Of a DNA stretch of 64,000 bases, positions 32,106 through 43,762 are shown one piece after another. The position numbers were made by a program, and so were the translations under genes. The first letter of the stretch is position 1; every line of letters starts with the position of its first letter. Under the pieces are notes generated by a model. The model had not been told where the DNA came from. It saw nothing but the letters and a program-made list of their open reading frames with translations, and searched no databases. Source of the DNA: Gnomoniopsis sp. IMI 355080 (Eukaryota; Ascomycota; Sordariomycetes; Diaporthales; Gnomoniaceae); NCBI GenBank assembly GCA_027946555.1, contig JAPEVC010000005.1:1-64000 (forward strand), read 5' to 3'.

Positions 32106-34109
32106 TCATCTCGCGCCGGCCAGGTACATCAACACACTGGGGCTTCTACTGCGCTCTCGCTTTGTTTTGCGGACCAAGACCAGATTGTCGCGCGATTTAT
32201 CGCGGTGGTGGTGACGACTGCGGTCCTCGACCGTCAGCGTTGTCGTGACTTTCGCGCGGTCGCCGCGAATTATCTTCGTCAAGGACCAGAGATCCTTCTG
32301 CTCGTCGGCGGGCACCCAACGCTTGATGACAATATACTCAGGGTTCTGTTGAAAGAGAAGCATATTAGAGTCATGTTTGATGGGAATAATCTGAGTGCCC
32401 GGATCATGGAAAGGAACTCACCTTGTCCAGCTCAAACTCGATGGCCCTTGCCCTCAGCGCCTCAATACTCAAATGCTTCCTCGACATTCTCGTATACGTG
32501 GTATTGGTATTCGTCGTCTGCGTCATCTGCGAGCCTGGACCAGGGCGCGGATGCATTGGCGGCGGCGGCGGACGCATACCCATACCCATATGATGCATAG
32601 GCGGCGGTGGCGGCATACCTACAGCACCTGCAGGATGCGGGTGCGGCAGTATCTGCGGCTGCGGCCTCTTGCCGTCAATCATGGCCTGGATCTGATGCTC
32701 GGGCACGCCCGACGCCAGCAGGCGCTCACGCATCTTGTCGCGCAGTTCCTTCTCGGCTTTCTCCTTCTCCGCCTTTTCTTTGGCGGCCTTCTCGGCTTGC
32801 TCGATATGCCAGCGTGCCACGGCTTCTTCGTCGGCCTTTTTGCGTGCTGCGGCGGCTTTTTCGGCAGCCTGCTTCTTTTCGAGCTCTGCGAGGGCGTGCT
32901 CCTTGATGATGCGGTCGCGCTCGGCTTCTTCTTGCTTGGCTTGGCTGACTATGGAAGTAAGGGAAGGGTCAGTCATGTAACTTTATAACAATGTTGGCTA
33001 CATTATCAATGATAAGCCTGAAGACAGAGAGTAGTGGCCTGCTCATGTGATAGGTGCCGATTGAAACAATGGTGTCCAGTCCCAGTCATCTAACTTCGAC
33101 GGCTTGTCAAAGCGGATGAGACAAAAGGACTCGAGGAGACGAGATCAAACTTACTCTTGTCAAGTTCCTCCTTTGCAGCTTTCAGCTCAGCTTGAGTCTT
33201 CGCATCTCTCGCCCTCTCATTCGCCTCCTTCTCCATCCTGTCACGCTGCTCAATCCGCGCCAACTTGCGCTTCGCTTCCCTCAACTCAAAATCCTCCATA
33301 TCATGCAGTCTGCGCTCCTCGGCCGCCTTCTCCCGCTGCTCGCGCAAGTGCTGCTCCTTAAGCTGCCGGTACTCGGCGTCACGCTTCATGAGTCCTAGTT
33401 GCTCGTCCTCGAGCTGCTCGGCCCGCTGCTCGACCCGCAGCCGGTCGAGCTCCGCCTTGTCCCGCCGCAGCACCGCCATTTCGGCCTCCTTGGCGCGCTG
33501 GGTCGCACGATCCCGCTCCTCGGCCTCGAGCTCGAGGTCGCGGCGGTCGCGGCGCAGACGCTCCCGCTCGCGGTCGAGCTCGTACTTTTCCCTATCGCTG
33601 TGCGGGGCTGTAACGCGAAGAATCTCCAGCTGCCGGCGCATTTCGTCGAGCTTGCGCTCAATCTCGTACCTCTCCAGCGTCAAATAGGCGTCAGAGCCGG
33701 CGCGGGAGCGTGAGTGCGAGTGTGAGTGCGAGTGAGAGTGATGCCTGTATGAGACGTGTGTGTCGCGACCGCGGTGGTGATGGCCGCTGGTGATGCTGCT
33801 GTCGTCATCCGAGGAGGAGTGGCGACGGTGGTCACTGAATTTGTTGTTTATAATGACCGGAGCCTGCTGAGGCGGCGCTGGTACCGCCGCAAGGAGTGTG
33901 GGTGGACTGCGATGGCGGGACCTCTCTCGAAATCGGGTCGTGGTGACCATCCGGTCGTGGACCGGCGCATCATATAAAGGGTCCTCGTAGTACGCTCGGC
34001 TGCGAGGCCGCTCGCGTCTGGCCTCGACATAGTGAACTGGTGCAGGTGATACTTGACGCCTTATCCGCACACGGTCGATCTCCTCGTCTGAATACTGGCT
34101 CCAACTCAT
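32106..34109 (-). CDS. Coiled-coil protein with DUF8035-like C-terminus
   Basis: Exons 34109-33155, 32948-32422 and 32345-32106 (introns 206 and 76 nt) give 573 residues. I start at MSWSQYSDEEIDRVRIRR; the frame upstream opens only at TTG. Residues 1-145 are basic and disordered with a His-Ser repeat (HSHSHSHSRSR). Residues about 145-395 form a long Glu/Arg-rich coiled coil (repeated RDRRDLELEAEERDR-like heptads). A Pro/Met-rich linker with PPPPP blocks follows. The last 110 residues contain YTRMSRKHLSIEALRARAI and NPEYIVIKRWVPADEQ, split across an exon junction, which match what I recall of the fungal domain DUF8035. The function is unknown; the composition suggests a nuclear or cytoskeletal scaffold. 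Branch site CTGAC precedes the TCCATAG acceptor. Confidence 0.82.
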
Positions 34110-35711
34110 TGTGACAGCTGCTAGCAGAGGTCTGCTAGCTAACAAGGCGTCTTACCGGTGAACCTCAGGCCACTTGTGTCGGTCTACCTTAGGCCACAGT
34201 CAAGTCTGTCACCTCAGAATATGAAAAAAACAAAATAAAGTTTCAATAGGCTTGTTGGAACTAGGACAGGAGGAGGTGACAAACGAGCCCCCAGATCGGC
34301 AATGACTAGAAAGGAATGAGAAGGAAGGGCGCAACGCCGCACGCAGGCGGGGTATAAGCATTTATTGCATCGGTGTGGGAGAGGCGCCGTCATCATCCGC
34401 CGACAGACCAACCAGACGGCTGCAGTCACATTCCAGAGTGCGCCCCTTCGCGGCAGTAAGCTGCAAGATGGGTCAAAGCATGGTGGAACCAACAAGCTTG
34501 GCCGAAACTCGAGGAGAGCAACGAAGATACACACGGATAAGCGACATACCTAGGCATGCCACTGTGGCCCAGGGTAGACACTGGCTAGATCCTGGCATCG
34601 TTCGTTGGTGCCACTGATCAGTGATGAGCGGGCCAGTTGCAACAGACCTAATCTGGCCGCAGGTGGTTGGCCCCGGAGGAGCAAGCCCCTCGCTCACATG
34701 GGAGGTTAGAGCGGCTGAAAGCTGGTCTGACTATTTTCCCTTGTTGGATATCCACAACCATGAAACTATAATACCTTGCTACCAGCTGTGGCGGTTGTGG
34801 AAGAAGCTGGTTGGCGCATATTAGTGCCGTCAGCACGGCTAGAAATCCTACGCTCAGCTAGCCCAAAAATAGACAGCCTCCGAGAGTATGGAAAGATTCA
34901 AGAAAATAAAAAGAGAAAAAGCTCCGCCGTACTTCTCAAGCCATCGAAACTCTTCGCCCGTATGAACTTGCTAGTCGTCAAATATCATATTGCGATAGGA
35001 GGACCCTGATGACCGTGCGCCTCGTTGTAGGGCTGAGCAAGCGCGAGGCACTCCGGAGGAAGTGGGGTCGACCCTGTACATACAGTGTGGGTGCCCTGAG
35101 TTCCTAGCGATGGGCGCTTGAACGGGGGGCTTTCATCATGAGCTGGGGAGAGAATTGAATCCTGCTCTCTCTTGTGCAGGTCTTTTCTGTCGGGATCATG
35201 GACAAGGTTTACTACTCAGACACACGTGCGATTTTATTTCCATCAGCCGCGGAGGTGACGGTGCTGCAAAGCTGCCAGGGATGTCCTCCGCGCTACAGTG
35301 CAGGCAGCGTAACAAGCTTTGGGTTTTGAGCGGCTCTTGAAACATGCAGACGACGCTTAGATTTGACGAGACCCCTGCTCACTGCCTTTTCGGCCACCGA
35401 GCTTTACTAGAGTTCGAAGATGGCTAAGTTCTCGAATTTGAATGTTGCTGTGCGCTAACAGCGTCGCAATTACGCAATGCTGAAGTCCAAAGGCCAAAAC
35501 GTCCAAACGGTCAGGCGCGAGGCTGCTGAGAGCTGCCTTTCTAGCCTCCTGACAATTCCTTGCTACCCGGACCCTCTTGGCTAGCTGACCTAAGAGTATC
35601 GGCGTGGTCATTTCCCCCCGGCAAGGACCGTCGACTGCAGCCTCGTTTGACACAGAGGTGAAGGACTAGACGAGGAACTCGCGGTGAGCGCTCGAGAGTG
35701 ACTGATGGCAC
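34110..35711. other. Intergenic region, 1.6 kb
   Basis: Contains the 5' region of the DUF8035-like gene and the 3' flank of prefoldin 1. Short overlapping open frames on both strands show no domain or codon pattern of a gene. Confidence 0.45.
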
Positions 35712-36242
35712 TCATGATCCAGCTCCTCGTTTGAGAATGGCTTCGATGTGGTCCTGGCTTTTAGCTGCGGTGGTCTCCAGATAGTGAAGCCTTTTGTCCA
35801 GGCCGACGACATCTGTCTCAAGCTGCTTCATCTGTGACTGTAGCTTCTCCTTCATCTCCGGCACCGGCGCTGACACAAACCTGTGTCACAACCAGTCAGC
35901 CTCAGGTATGCTACTCGAAGTCTTGGGGGCCGGTGTGTGTGTGTGTGTGTGTTGGGGGAAGGGGGGTGGGGTCGGGTCAGCCGCTCACATCTTGCCGACA
36001 CCCTCGTATACGGGAGTGTCTGGAGCCAAAGAGGACATCTCACTGAGAGTAAGCTGGGTGATGCGCATCTCGCGCTGCTTTGCTGCCAGCTGAGAGCGGC
36101 CCAGGGCTAGCTCCTGCTGTGTCTTCAGCGCCTGAGTCTGAATTTCCCCGTACAGCTGCATGGCACATCATTTAGCCGGTGATCTTTCGTCTAGGGCGTC
36201 GTGGAATATTACCTTCTGCAAGGCCTCCTGCGACAGCGACAT
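35712..36242 (-). CDS. pfd1: Prefoldin subunit 1
   Basis: Exons 36242-36213, 36155-35989 and 35880-35712 give 121 residues, the usual length of a beta-type prefoldin subunit. The protein is two helices joined by a beta hairpin. It starts MSLSQEALQK|LYGEIQTQAL, the hairpin region reads DTPVYEGVGKM|FVSAPVPEM, and the second helix ends DHIEAILKRGAGS. Prefoldin is a hexamer that holds unfolded actin and tubulin and passes them to the CCT chaperonin. The 108-nt second intron contains a (GT)10 run and a G-rich tract. A prefoldin 5 gene lies 16 kb to the right. Confidence 0.92.
35933..35952. repeat. (GT)10 microsatellite in pfd1 intron 2
   Basis: Ten GT units followed by a G-rich stretch, wholly inside the 108-nt intron. 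On the coding strand this reads as CA repeats upstream of the acceptor. Confidence 0.85.
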
Positions 36243-37381
36243 GATGATCTCGAGAGAAAGCGCCAAGAGAACGCGAAGAGAACCCTCTGTGTCCAATCGA
36301 TTGAGTGGATTGAAGATTGGAGTGCGTCGGAGTCGGTGGGGTTGGCTATGTTTAGCTGTGCCGGTGGATGTTGGTTGTGTCTTCCAAGATTGATGTTGGT
36401 TCTATGCGTTTCGTACCGTGAATTATTCGGCATGTGTCACTTGAGAGCTCGGAGACAAGGGTCCGTGCCGGCCCCCGTCTGCCGACTTTCTATGGTTCGT
36501 CCTAAGCTTTATTTTGAAGATTAAGGACCATAGAGCAAGACAACCAGGACAAAAACAACAGAAAGAAACGAAAACAAGCAATTCCACATAATCTTTTTTT
36601 CAGTCTGACCTTCATTGAAGACCGGAGCCCAGACAAGCAACTTCGAAGAATGCTCTGCCAACTAAACATTTTAGAGCCTTCTAGAAGAGTGACCCGGCCC
36701 TTGAGAGTTTCCTAGACTCCTTGGCCAAGAGGCACCACCTATCAACGGTCATGTCACTAGCAAAATAAGGCTTGATTGCTACCTCTTACATTTGAAGCAA
36801 GTCGTCTTATGTTCGGCCCTTGACTCGATCATTGCAGCCCGTGATGGTTACGCAGTCTGTAAGATGACAGAATGGGGCTTCCCCCCCCCCCCGGGACATC
36901 CACTCTATTGCCTCGGATATAAGAGAAGTCGCGCGTCATATTATGTCGGCCAATTCTTACTTGCCAACCTGGTTCTCGAAAATGGAGCCTGTTAGAAGCA
37001 TCCCAAATCCAATCCACCGTGTCGCTTCCTCACCTAGCATCCAGCCTTTCCAGCTCGTACCTTCTCATGCTGACCAGCTTCTTGAGAGCACTGGCTTCGT
37101 CCTTCGTCTAGCCTGAGACCCGAGTGAGCACCAATTGAATCTGGCCAGCCCTGAGCAACTGCAAACTGAGACCGGGATCAAGCTTTGGTGTCCAGCCTGG
37201 CCAGCTCCACGGCCAGCTCATTACCCGCCCAGCAATACCTAAGCATCCCATGCCGCCGCATGAAAATATCACCTCCTAGACGCCGGGGATCCTCACAATA
37301 CCCTACGTAGCCCCCCCCTCCGCCTCAATTGGCTCGATTGTCGTTCATGCGCTCCGGCCCGTCGGGTCTATCCTCGCGACC
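36243..37381. other. Divergent intergenic region
   Basis: Between prefoldin 1 (-) and the ceramidase (+). It should hold both promoters. A run of about ten C residues lies at 36881-36891. No coding region is seen. Confidence 0.45.
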
Positions 37382-38494
37382 ATGCCTCTGGCTTTCCAGT
37401 GGCCTTACCGCGAAGCCCGCGATGGCATCTGGGGAACGCAGACCGCCACCCTCGATTGGTGTGAGCAAAACTACGATATCACGCCCTACATAGCAGAGTT
37501 CTTCAACACAACTACCAACCTCATCTTTATGTACCTCGGCGTCCTGGGTATCCGTGATTGTCTGCGCTATGAGGCCGGCAAAGTCTACCTTGTAGCCTTT
37601 GGCGGTTATATCATCGTCGGGCTGGGCTCCATGGCTTTCCATGCCTCGCTAAAGTGTTGGTTCCCATCCTTGCTACCAGTAATTATTAGCCTTCCCGCTG
37701 ACCAGACCCGCCAGACTCGATGCAGCTTGCTGATGAGCTGCCTATGATCTACACAACCTGTGTCATGGCCTATGCCACATTTGCATACAGAGGATCGACG
37801 TCCACGAGGATTTTGGTAGGCCTCGGTCTCGTCGCCCTGGCAACCTGGATCACAGCCTACTATCTCACATCGATGGATCCCGTCTTCCATCAGGTTGCCT
37901 ACGGTGCTTTGACTTGTGCCTTGGTCTTTCGGAATATGTATGTTATGGAAGCACATCTGCGGCCTGCGCTAGAGAGGCGAACCGGGAGTAAAGCACATAG
38001 CGATCAGATTATGAAGCAAATGTGGCATTTCTCTCTCACAGGTAGGCTTCAAGATTTGCACTTGCTTTTTGCGCTCTCACTAAAAAAAACGTGATCTAGG
38101 AATCGCCCTGTTCTTGGTAGGCTTCTTGATCTGGGTTTTTGACAACACTTTCTGCGATTTCTTGCGTGCCGCTCGCGACTCCATTCTGCTACCCTGGGCT
38201 GCATTGTTGGAGGCCCATGGCTGGTGGCACGTCTTCACAGGCCTGGGAGCGTATTATTGGGTTATATGGCGGATGTGGTTGGAACGCTGTCTAGATGGCG
38301 AGGAAGTCGACTTCATGTTGAACTGGCCTTCAATGATCACATCTGTCCCGAGAATTCTTCCTCGGTCGAGGCAAGGCGTCAAGGCCAATGGCAAAACCAA
38401 TGGCAATGGCAAAGCCAATGGTAATGGTAATGGCAATGGCTATACAAATAGCTTCGGGAATGGTCTTAATGGCTCGAGTAAAAAATCATTATGA
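37382..38494 (+). CDS. ypc1: Alkaline (phyto)ceramidase
   Basis: Exons 37382-37655, 37715-38041 and 38100-38494 (introns 59 and 58 nt) give 331 residues. The enzyme cleaves ceramide or phytoceramide to a sphingoid base and a fatty acid in the ER/Golgi membrane. Family landmarks are DWCEQNYDITPYIAEFFNTT near the start, GLGSMAFHASLKYSMQLADE with the conserved His and Asp, and HGWWHVFTGLGAY with the His pair; together these make the zinc site. Seven membrane spans are expected. The last 45 residues are an Asn/Gly repeat (NGNGKANGNGNG) made by a hexanucleotide repeat and end KKSL, a possible dilysine-like ER retrieval signal. The first donor GTTGGT is unusual but fits the conserved LKYSM junction. 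Confidence 0.92.
38386..38442 (+). repeat. AATGGC/AATGGT tandem hexanucleotide repeat in ypc1
   Basis: Imperfect six-base repeat encoding alternating Asn-Gly with Lys/Thr/Ala insertions in the cytosolic tail of the ceramidase. It stays in frame because the unit is a multiple of three. Confidence 0.85.
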
Positions 38495-39697
38495 TCTTGG
38501 ATAGCCTCGAGTAAATGTTGGGCGTCGCGAGGCGTGGTGGAATGGTAGTGGCGCACAGGACACACATACCTGAAACTACTTTACACACATTCTTTAGCTC
38601 GGGCCTATTGGCCTCTTATCCTATGGCCACTCCTGTCAAGGTATCATCAAGCTGGGTAGAACGGATACTTGAACACCTCCTAGGAAATACTTCCCCATGG
38701 CAATGAGTTTACCTTGTAAAGATAACCTCTCGGGTAACCTTTTGTTGAGGAATTCCGAATGTCAGAATCTCCTCGAGAATCTTCTCAAGTGGAGACAGCA
38801 AGCATTTTGCTCCTCATCAACGTTGCAGTCCATTACGCAAGCATTGAAAACAAGGACACAGCAGAATGCTCGGGTGCGTACTTACGAGGGCAGCATACTC
38901 AAGTGCTGCACAATATCGACCAAAACAGTGCGAGCGTCGGGAACGTCGGGAAGTTGAAGTTACATGGCATGTCATAGGGCTGCAGCTGAGGAACTCGTGT
39001 GTCAAGACCATTTCGTATGTTCTTCCATGACCCAGGTACTCTACTGAACCTGGGAACAAACCCAACACAGAGGAGAAAACGTACAAGTAAAATATTAGGA
39101 ATCCACAAGATTTTGGCTGCCGAAGTTCGTTAGATAAAATTGCTCGACTCATCCGTGGCTCATTAAAAATAAAATAGCTTCTACATGGTAATAAACCTAG
39201 AGCTCGCCCTGGTTTATTGTGCCAAGGGCACGCAATTGGGCCCCGCTTTGGCCTGCCGTAAGCCCGCCTTGGAACGTCACAGCTAGGCAGTGCACCCAAG
39301 GTACCTAGGTCGGTACCTAGGTAGGGAGGTAGGTAGGCAAGGCACCCGGGTCTAAGATCTTGTAAGACTACCAAAGTTTCACACTCGCCAAACATCTCGA
39401 ACCCTCCCAACGTACCTACACATGCACCCACTAACTCGATAGACGAGCCGTAGCTATCAGCGCCCACCAATCGAGCACATTGCACCTACAGAGGTCGTCA
39501 CGAACTGGACGCCCGCGCGCGCGCCTCCAATCAATCAACCACCATCCCTTGACTCGAACCGTCAAGACAAGACACGTTCGACCCAGCATGCCATCCTCTG
39601 TCAGCCCGTCTCCAAGTTCATAACTCAGTCTTTGCCCTTTGCATGGCCACGACTTTCGCTCTACAACTTTCTCCTTCCCCTGCCGTGTTGAAGAGCC
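38495..39697. other. Intergenic region with CCTAGGTA motifs
   Basis: About 1.2 kb between two plus-strand genes. A dense GTACCTAGGT/GGTAGG tract lies at 39299-39337. The last 200 bases are CT-rich, like a fungal leader. No gene recognised. Confidence 0.45.
39299..39337. repeat. GTACCTAGGT palindromic tract
   Basis: Two copies of GGTACCTAGGT followed by GTAGGGAGGTAGGTAGG. Same motif family as at 16634-16716. Confidence 0.8.
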
Positions 39698-42361
39698 ATG
39701 TCCGCTCAAGGAGCCGGAGGCAACAAATCGAAATGGGGGTCCTTCCTGTCGCAAGCCGTCGCGGGCGTTGAAGCGAGGCTGGACAATATGCTCGCTGAAG
39801 AGGATCAGATCAAGCCGACCACATCCCCTGCTCCTTCGCAGCAGCCGTCAAAGCCCAGCAGTCCAGGTGTGTTTGATTTTCCCCCACTGCTCATGTAACA
39901 GACTACCAGGCCTTTCGCTAAACATAAGCTCTCCCCATAGCTCCCGCGAAGGCCGATTCGACCACCAGGAACAAAGCGAACGATCGACTCCAGGAGAGAC
40001 TTGCAAGGGCCATTGCTGCGAAGCAGGCGGGCACATCTGCCAAAGCCACCCCTAGCGCAAGTCCACGGCAAAGTATAGATGTCCCAAGTCGAAACTCCAC
40101 AGACGCCCCATCGGTGCCATTACCGGCGAGCCCCAAGAATACATCATCACCACGGGCCTCTCTGGACATCGGAAGGACTTCGATCGATTCAAGGGCGGAG
40201 CTCGAGAAAACCATCACGCCCGGCAGCGGAGATGCGCCAGTACCGTCAGACGATACCCCATCCACTGGAATGAGCAATGGCACAACAAATGGGCATGCGG
40301 ACAAGCCTGCCAGTGGCGACGTCCCTACAGGTGCAGTCACCGAATTGCAGGAAGACCGCATAAAGCAGCTGGAGAAGGCATTGGAAGAGATGGCAATACA
40401 ACAGGCAGATGAGACACACAATTATGTCGAGAAAATTGACACACTTCAGGCCAAGCTCCAGTATCTGGCCCGGGAAGCCGCCGACTCTGCTAAGAAGGAG
40501 GCTCGGGAGGCACCCGCTGGTAGCCTAGAGAAGAAGCTAGCGGAGAAGGACCAGAAGATTGCTGGACTCATGGAAGAGGGCAAGAATCTGGCGAGCACCG
40601 AGCTTAAACTGCGAGCTGTCATCAAAAACCTCCGTTCCAAGGTCGGCGAGCATGAGAAGGAAATTAATGATGTCAAGACGTCGCGCGGCAAGGCCGACCA
40701 GGAGCTCGAAGCTCTTCGACGAAAGGCGAGGCGGGCAGACGACCTGGAAAAGTACCAAGAGGAGCTGCACAAACGGATCGGCCAGTCACAAAAGGAGATT
40801 GGGGCACTCAAGTCTGAAGTGTCCAATAAGGACAAGACTATTGCCGACCTCAAGGCTCAATTACAGCATTCAGCGGAGCAGGCCGAGGCTCTGACAGCCA
40901 AAATCAATGATGAGGCGCTAACGAAAGAGAAGCAGCGAGTCCGTGAGCTGGAGGATGAGATTTCTGATCTCAAAGTCGAGAAGGAGCTGGGAGCCGACCG
41001 TGCCAGGGCACGAGAGAATGAGCTCCAGGAGAAAGCCGAGCGAGCCGCAGAGCGGACCCGCGCTACAGAGCTGGAGCTAAAGGCCGAGATTCAAGTAATG
41101 GAGAGCAAGCTCGAGTCCATGAGGACCATGGCGGAGGAGGTTTCTTCGGGTGCGATGGGCGACTCGCAGGCAAAACTACTACGGCAGGTCGAGACTCTGC
41201 AGACACAGTACGCCATTGCAACCGAAAACTGGCAAGGAATTGAGAGCACACTCCTCTCTAGAATAGCGAATTTGGAGAAAGAGAGGGACGAGGCCCAGCA
41301 CCGAGAGTCAGAAATGAGGAAAAAGGCCCGCGAGACTGTAGGTGTTCACGAGGCAACGCTGTTTGCAAGACTATGTGCTGACTGAGACACAGGCCCTCCG
41401 CGCCAAACGCCAAGAGGAAGAACTAGAAGACGCAAAGACACAGATACCCAGCATACAAGAAGACGTGAAGACGTACCAATCTCAAATAGAATCATTGAAG
41501 AAGCGCACCGAAGAGGCAGAGGCAGCTGTGGCAGAGACGAAGGCCGAGCTAGAGAAGCAGAAGGCTGCTGAAGCGGAAGCAAGGGCAGCAACATCTCGCG
41601 AGCCGCAGGATCGACAACCTTCTTGGATAGATACCGCTCCGTCCGCGTCATACAAATCAGGAAGCAGGCCCGAATCACCTTCGGCGTCGATGCCATCACG
41701 CAGTTTCAGCACCGAACTTCTCGGAATAAGCGCCCTTTCGAGCAAATTTCGCAAGCACTCTGCGCCCTCCAGCAACGGCGACCCGCTGGAGCGGTACGCA
41801 TACAGTGCGCGTAGAGGATCAGTGCAGCCTTCAAGCCGGCCGTCTCTGAATACCAATCAATCTGCTCAAATATTAGCTCCGATACTTAGTCCCAGCATCG
41901 AGGCTCTCCCAGCTGTTCCCTCAATACACCCACTCGATCGCCAAGACACCTACGATAGCAATGAGCCGCTGTCCTCTTCTCCGCAACAGATTGCCCAAGA
42001 CATGGTGTCCGCATCGACTGTAGCGGCAGGGCCCTCCGTACAGCTTGTCGAAAAGCTTAGTGCGGCCATTCGGCGGCTTGAGACCGAGAAGGTTGCAACC
42101 AAGGAAGAGCTCACCCGCATCTCCGCCCAGCGTGATGAGGCACGCGCCGAGATGGTCACACTTATGCGTGAGGTTGAGAAGGGGCGGCAGGCAGCTGAAG
42201 AGGTCACCAAACTGCAGGACCAGGTGGCCGAGGTTAATGAGCGGTATGAGACGACGCTGGAGCTACTGGGCGAGAAGAGCGAGCTGGTGGAGGAGCTGAG
42301 GGCGGATGTACAAGATGTTAAGGCAATGTACCGGGATTTGGTGGAAAGGACCATCAAATGA
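39698..42361 (+). CDS. sgm1: Golgin of the Sgm1/TMF (TATA element modulatory factor) family
   Basis: Exons 39698-39866, 39941-41337 and 41393-42361 (introns 74 and 55 nt) give 844 residues. The N-terminus KWGSFLSQAVAGVEARLDN is a short amphipathic signature also found at the start of TMF golgins. A Ser/Pro/Thr-rich linker leads into about 330 residues of coiled coil (from VTELQEDRIKQLEKALEEM). A second linker (SASMPSRSFSTELLGISAL) follows, then the C-terminal coiled coil with QLVEKLSAAIRRLETEKVA and YETTLELLGEKSELVEELR, which matches the TMF C-terminal domain that binds Rab6/Ypt6 at the Golgi. I infer a Golgi tethering role as for yeast Sgm1. It is tail-to-tail with nas6, 196 bp apart. Confidence 0.85.
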
Positions 42362-42557
42362 GTGAGTCAATTTCAGGCTGCCACAAGGTCATGTTGAAAG
42401 GAGCGAGGCGGGGCGGCTTCTGGTTCTTTTTTGGGAGGCTCTGGAGCTTGGGGTCAGGTATTATGATATTCATGACGGTACTTTTTTTACATCATCGAGA
42501 GAAAACTCTAGATTTTCCGCTTGCTCGCGATAGTAAAGAGCTCCATTGTCCTTCTGG

Positions 42558-43762
42558 TCATAGCTCGATACCCTCGCTCTCCGCCATCCGTTCAATGTAT
42601 TTCCTGACCTGCACGTACTTTTGGTTAACTGTGGGTCACGGCAAGGAGGCACCTCTATGAAGCGTGAGAAGACTTGCCTCTTTGTCTGGTGCCAAGTCGA
42701 GTGGCGTCTTGCCCTCCGCATCCTCCTTTGCGAGCTCTGCGCCTGCCTTTAGCAGCGCAACCGCCGCGTCGCCATGGCCCTCCGCGACAGCGTGGTGTAG
42801 CGCCGTCTGGCCGTCGGCATCTGTGGCGTTCAGGGGGCTCTTCTGGGCCACTAAGAGGTTGATCATGGGCACCGAACCGATGGCTGCTGCTCGGTGGAGG
42901 GCGTACTGACCGCGCTTGTCGCGCACGCGGGCGGAGGCCGGGGGTTGGTGAGAGACAAGTAGGCGGGCGATGTCGAGGTAGTTCTTGGAGGCGACGAAGT
43001 GGAGTACGGTCTGTGAATGCGGTCAGTGGGCAAGATGGGGGGTTCAATAGATTATACTCCGGGGAAAGGTGCATTGCGAGGGAAAAGAGGCTTGCCTGGC
43101 CTGTGTTGTCTGTAGGAAGTAGTTAGCTAGGTTTCCGTATTTGTGATAGTAGATATGCCAGGAACTCACTCTTCTCGTTCGGGTCCGCGCCCTTGCTCAG
43201 CAGGAAAACCACGAGCTTCTCGCTATCTTTGACGCTGGCCGCGATCATGAGAGGTGTCCAGCCCATGTCATCCTGCAAACGCCTCTCAGTAACAGCCTCA
43301 GACACACAGACACAGAGTGGCGTACTCCGTGTGGGAATGAAGGGAGCGTCTGAACCTTACCTTCGTATCGACGTCGAAGCCCTTTTGCTCCGCCAACAGC
43401 TGCACGATGTCGAGCTGGTTTGCAGACGCAGCCCAGTGGATGGGCAGCCTGCCGTCGTCATCCTTCCGAGTGCTGAGCTTTGGGTCGACCTGGATGTCAC
43501 TCGTTAGCTTGCTGCCCGCCCGGTCTTTTTTTTTTCAAAAAAAAAAAAAAAAAAAAAAAAAAAAGAAGAAAGAAAAAAAGAAGAAAATAACGAAGCCTGG
43601 CAGGGATGGCTTCGGCGTGAGCCTTACGTTGAGTAGTGACTGAACAGTTGATACTATCAGATTAAGTGTGAGCCAAGTGCTGTCCATGGGGGCAAGCTGT
43701 ACAGACTCACGTTTGCCCTCTCTGCAGGCTGCGTGGATGGCAAATTTCGTGTCGGTGTCCAT
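42558..43762 (-). CDS. nas6: Nas6/gankyrin, ankyrin-repeat proteasome assembly chaperone
   Basis: Seven exons: 43762-43711, 43653-43628, 43489-43361, 43272-43170, 43109-43096, 43010-42678, 42608-42558, giving 235 residues (yeast Nas6 228, human gankyrin 226). Six or seven ankyrin repeats are visible (DDGRLPIHWAASANQLDIVQ, DDMGWTPLMIAASVKDSEK, TVLHFVASKNYLDIARLL, GQYALHRAAAIGSV, GQTALHHAVAEGHGDAAV, GKTPLDLAPDKE). The C-terminus reads VRKYIERMAESEGIEL. Nas6 binds the Rpt3 ATPase and checks assembly of the 19S regulatory particle. Two introns appear to use GC donors: CAG|GCAAGC at 43095 and GAG|GCAAGT at 42677. Exon 5 is 14 nt. Intron 2 (138 nt) holds T10-C-A28 on the plus strand. Confidence 0.88.
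43526..43564. repeat. T10-C-A28 homopolymer tract in nas6 intron 2
   Basis: Ten T, one C, then about 28 A on the plus strand, followed by an AG-rich stretch. On the coding strand it is a long T tract followed by G and A10 inside the intron; length is prone to assembly error. Confidence 0.8.
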
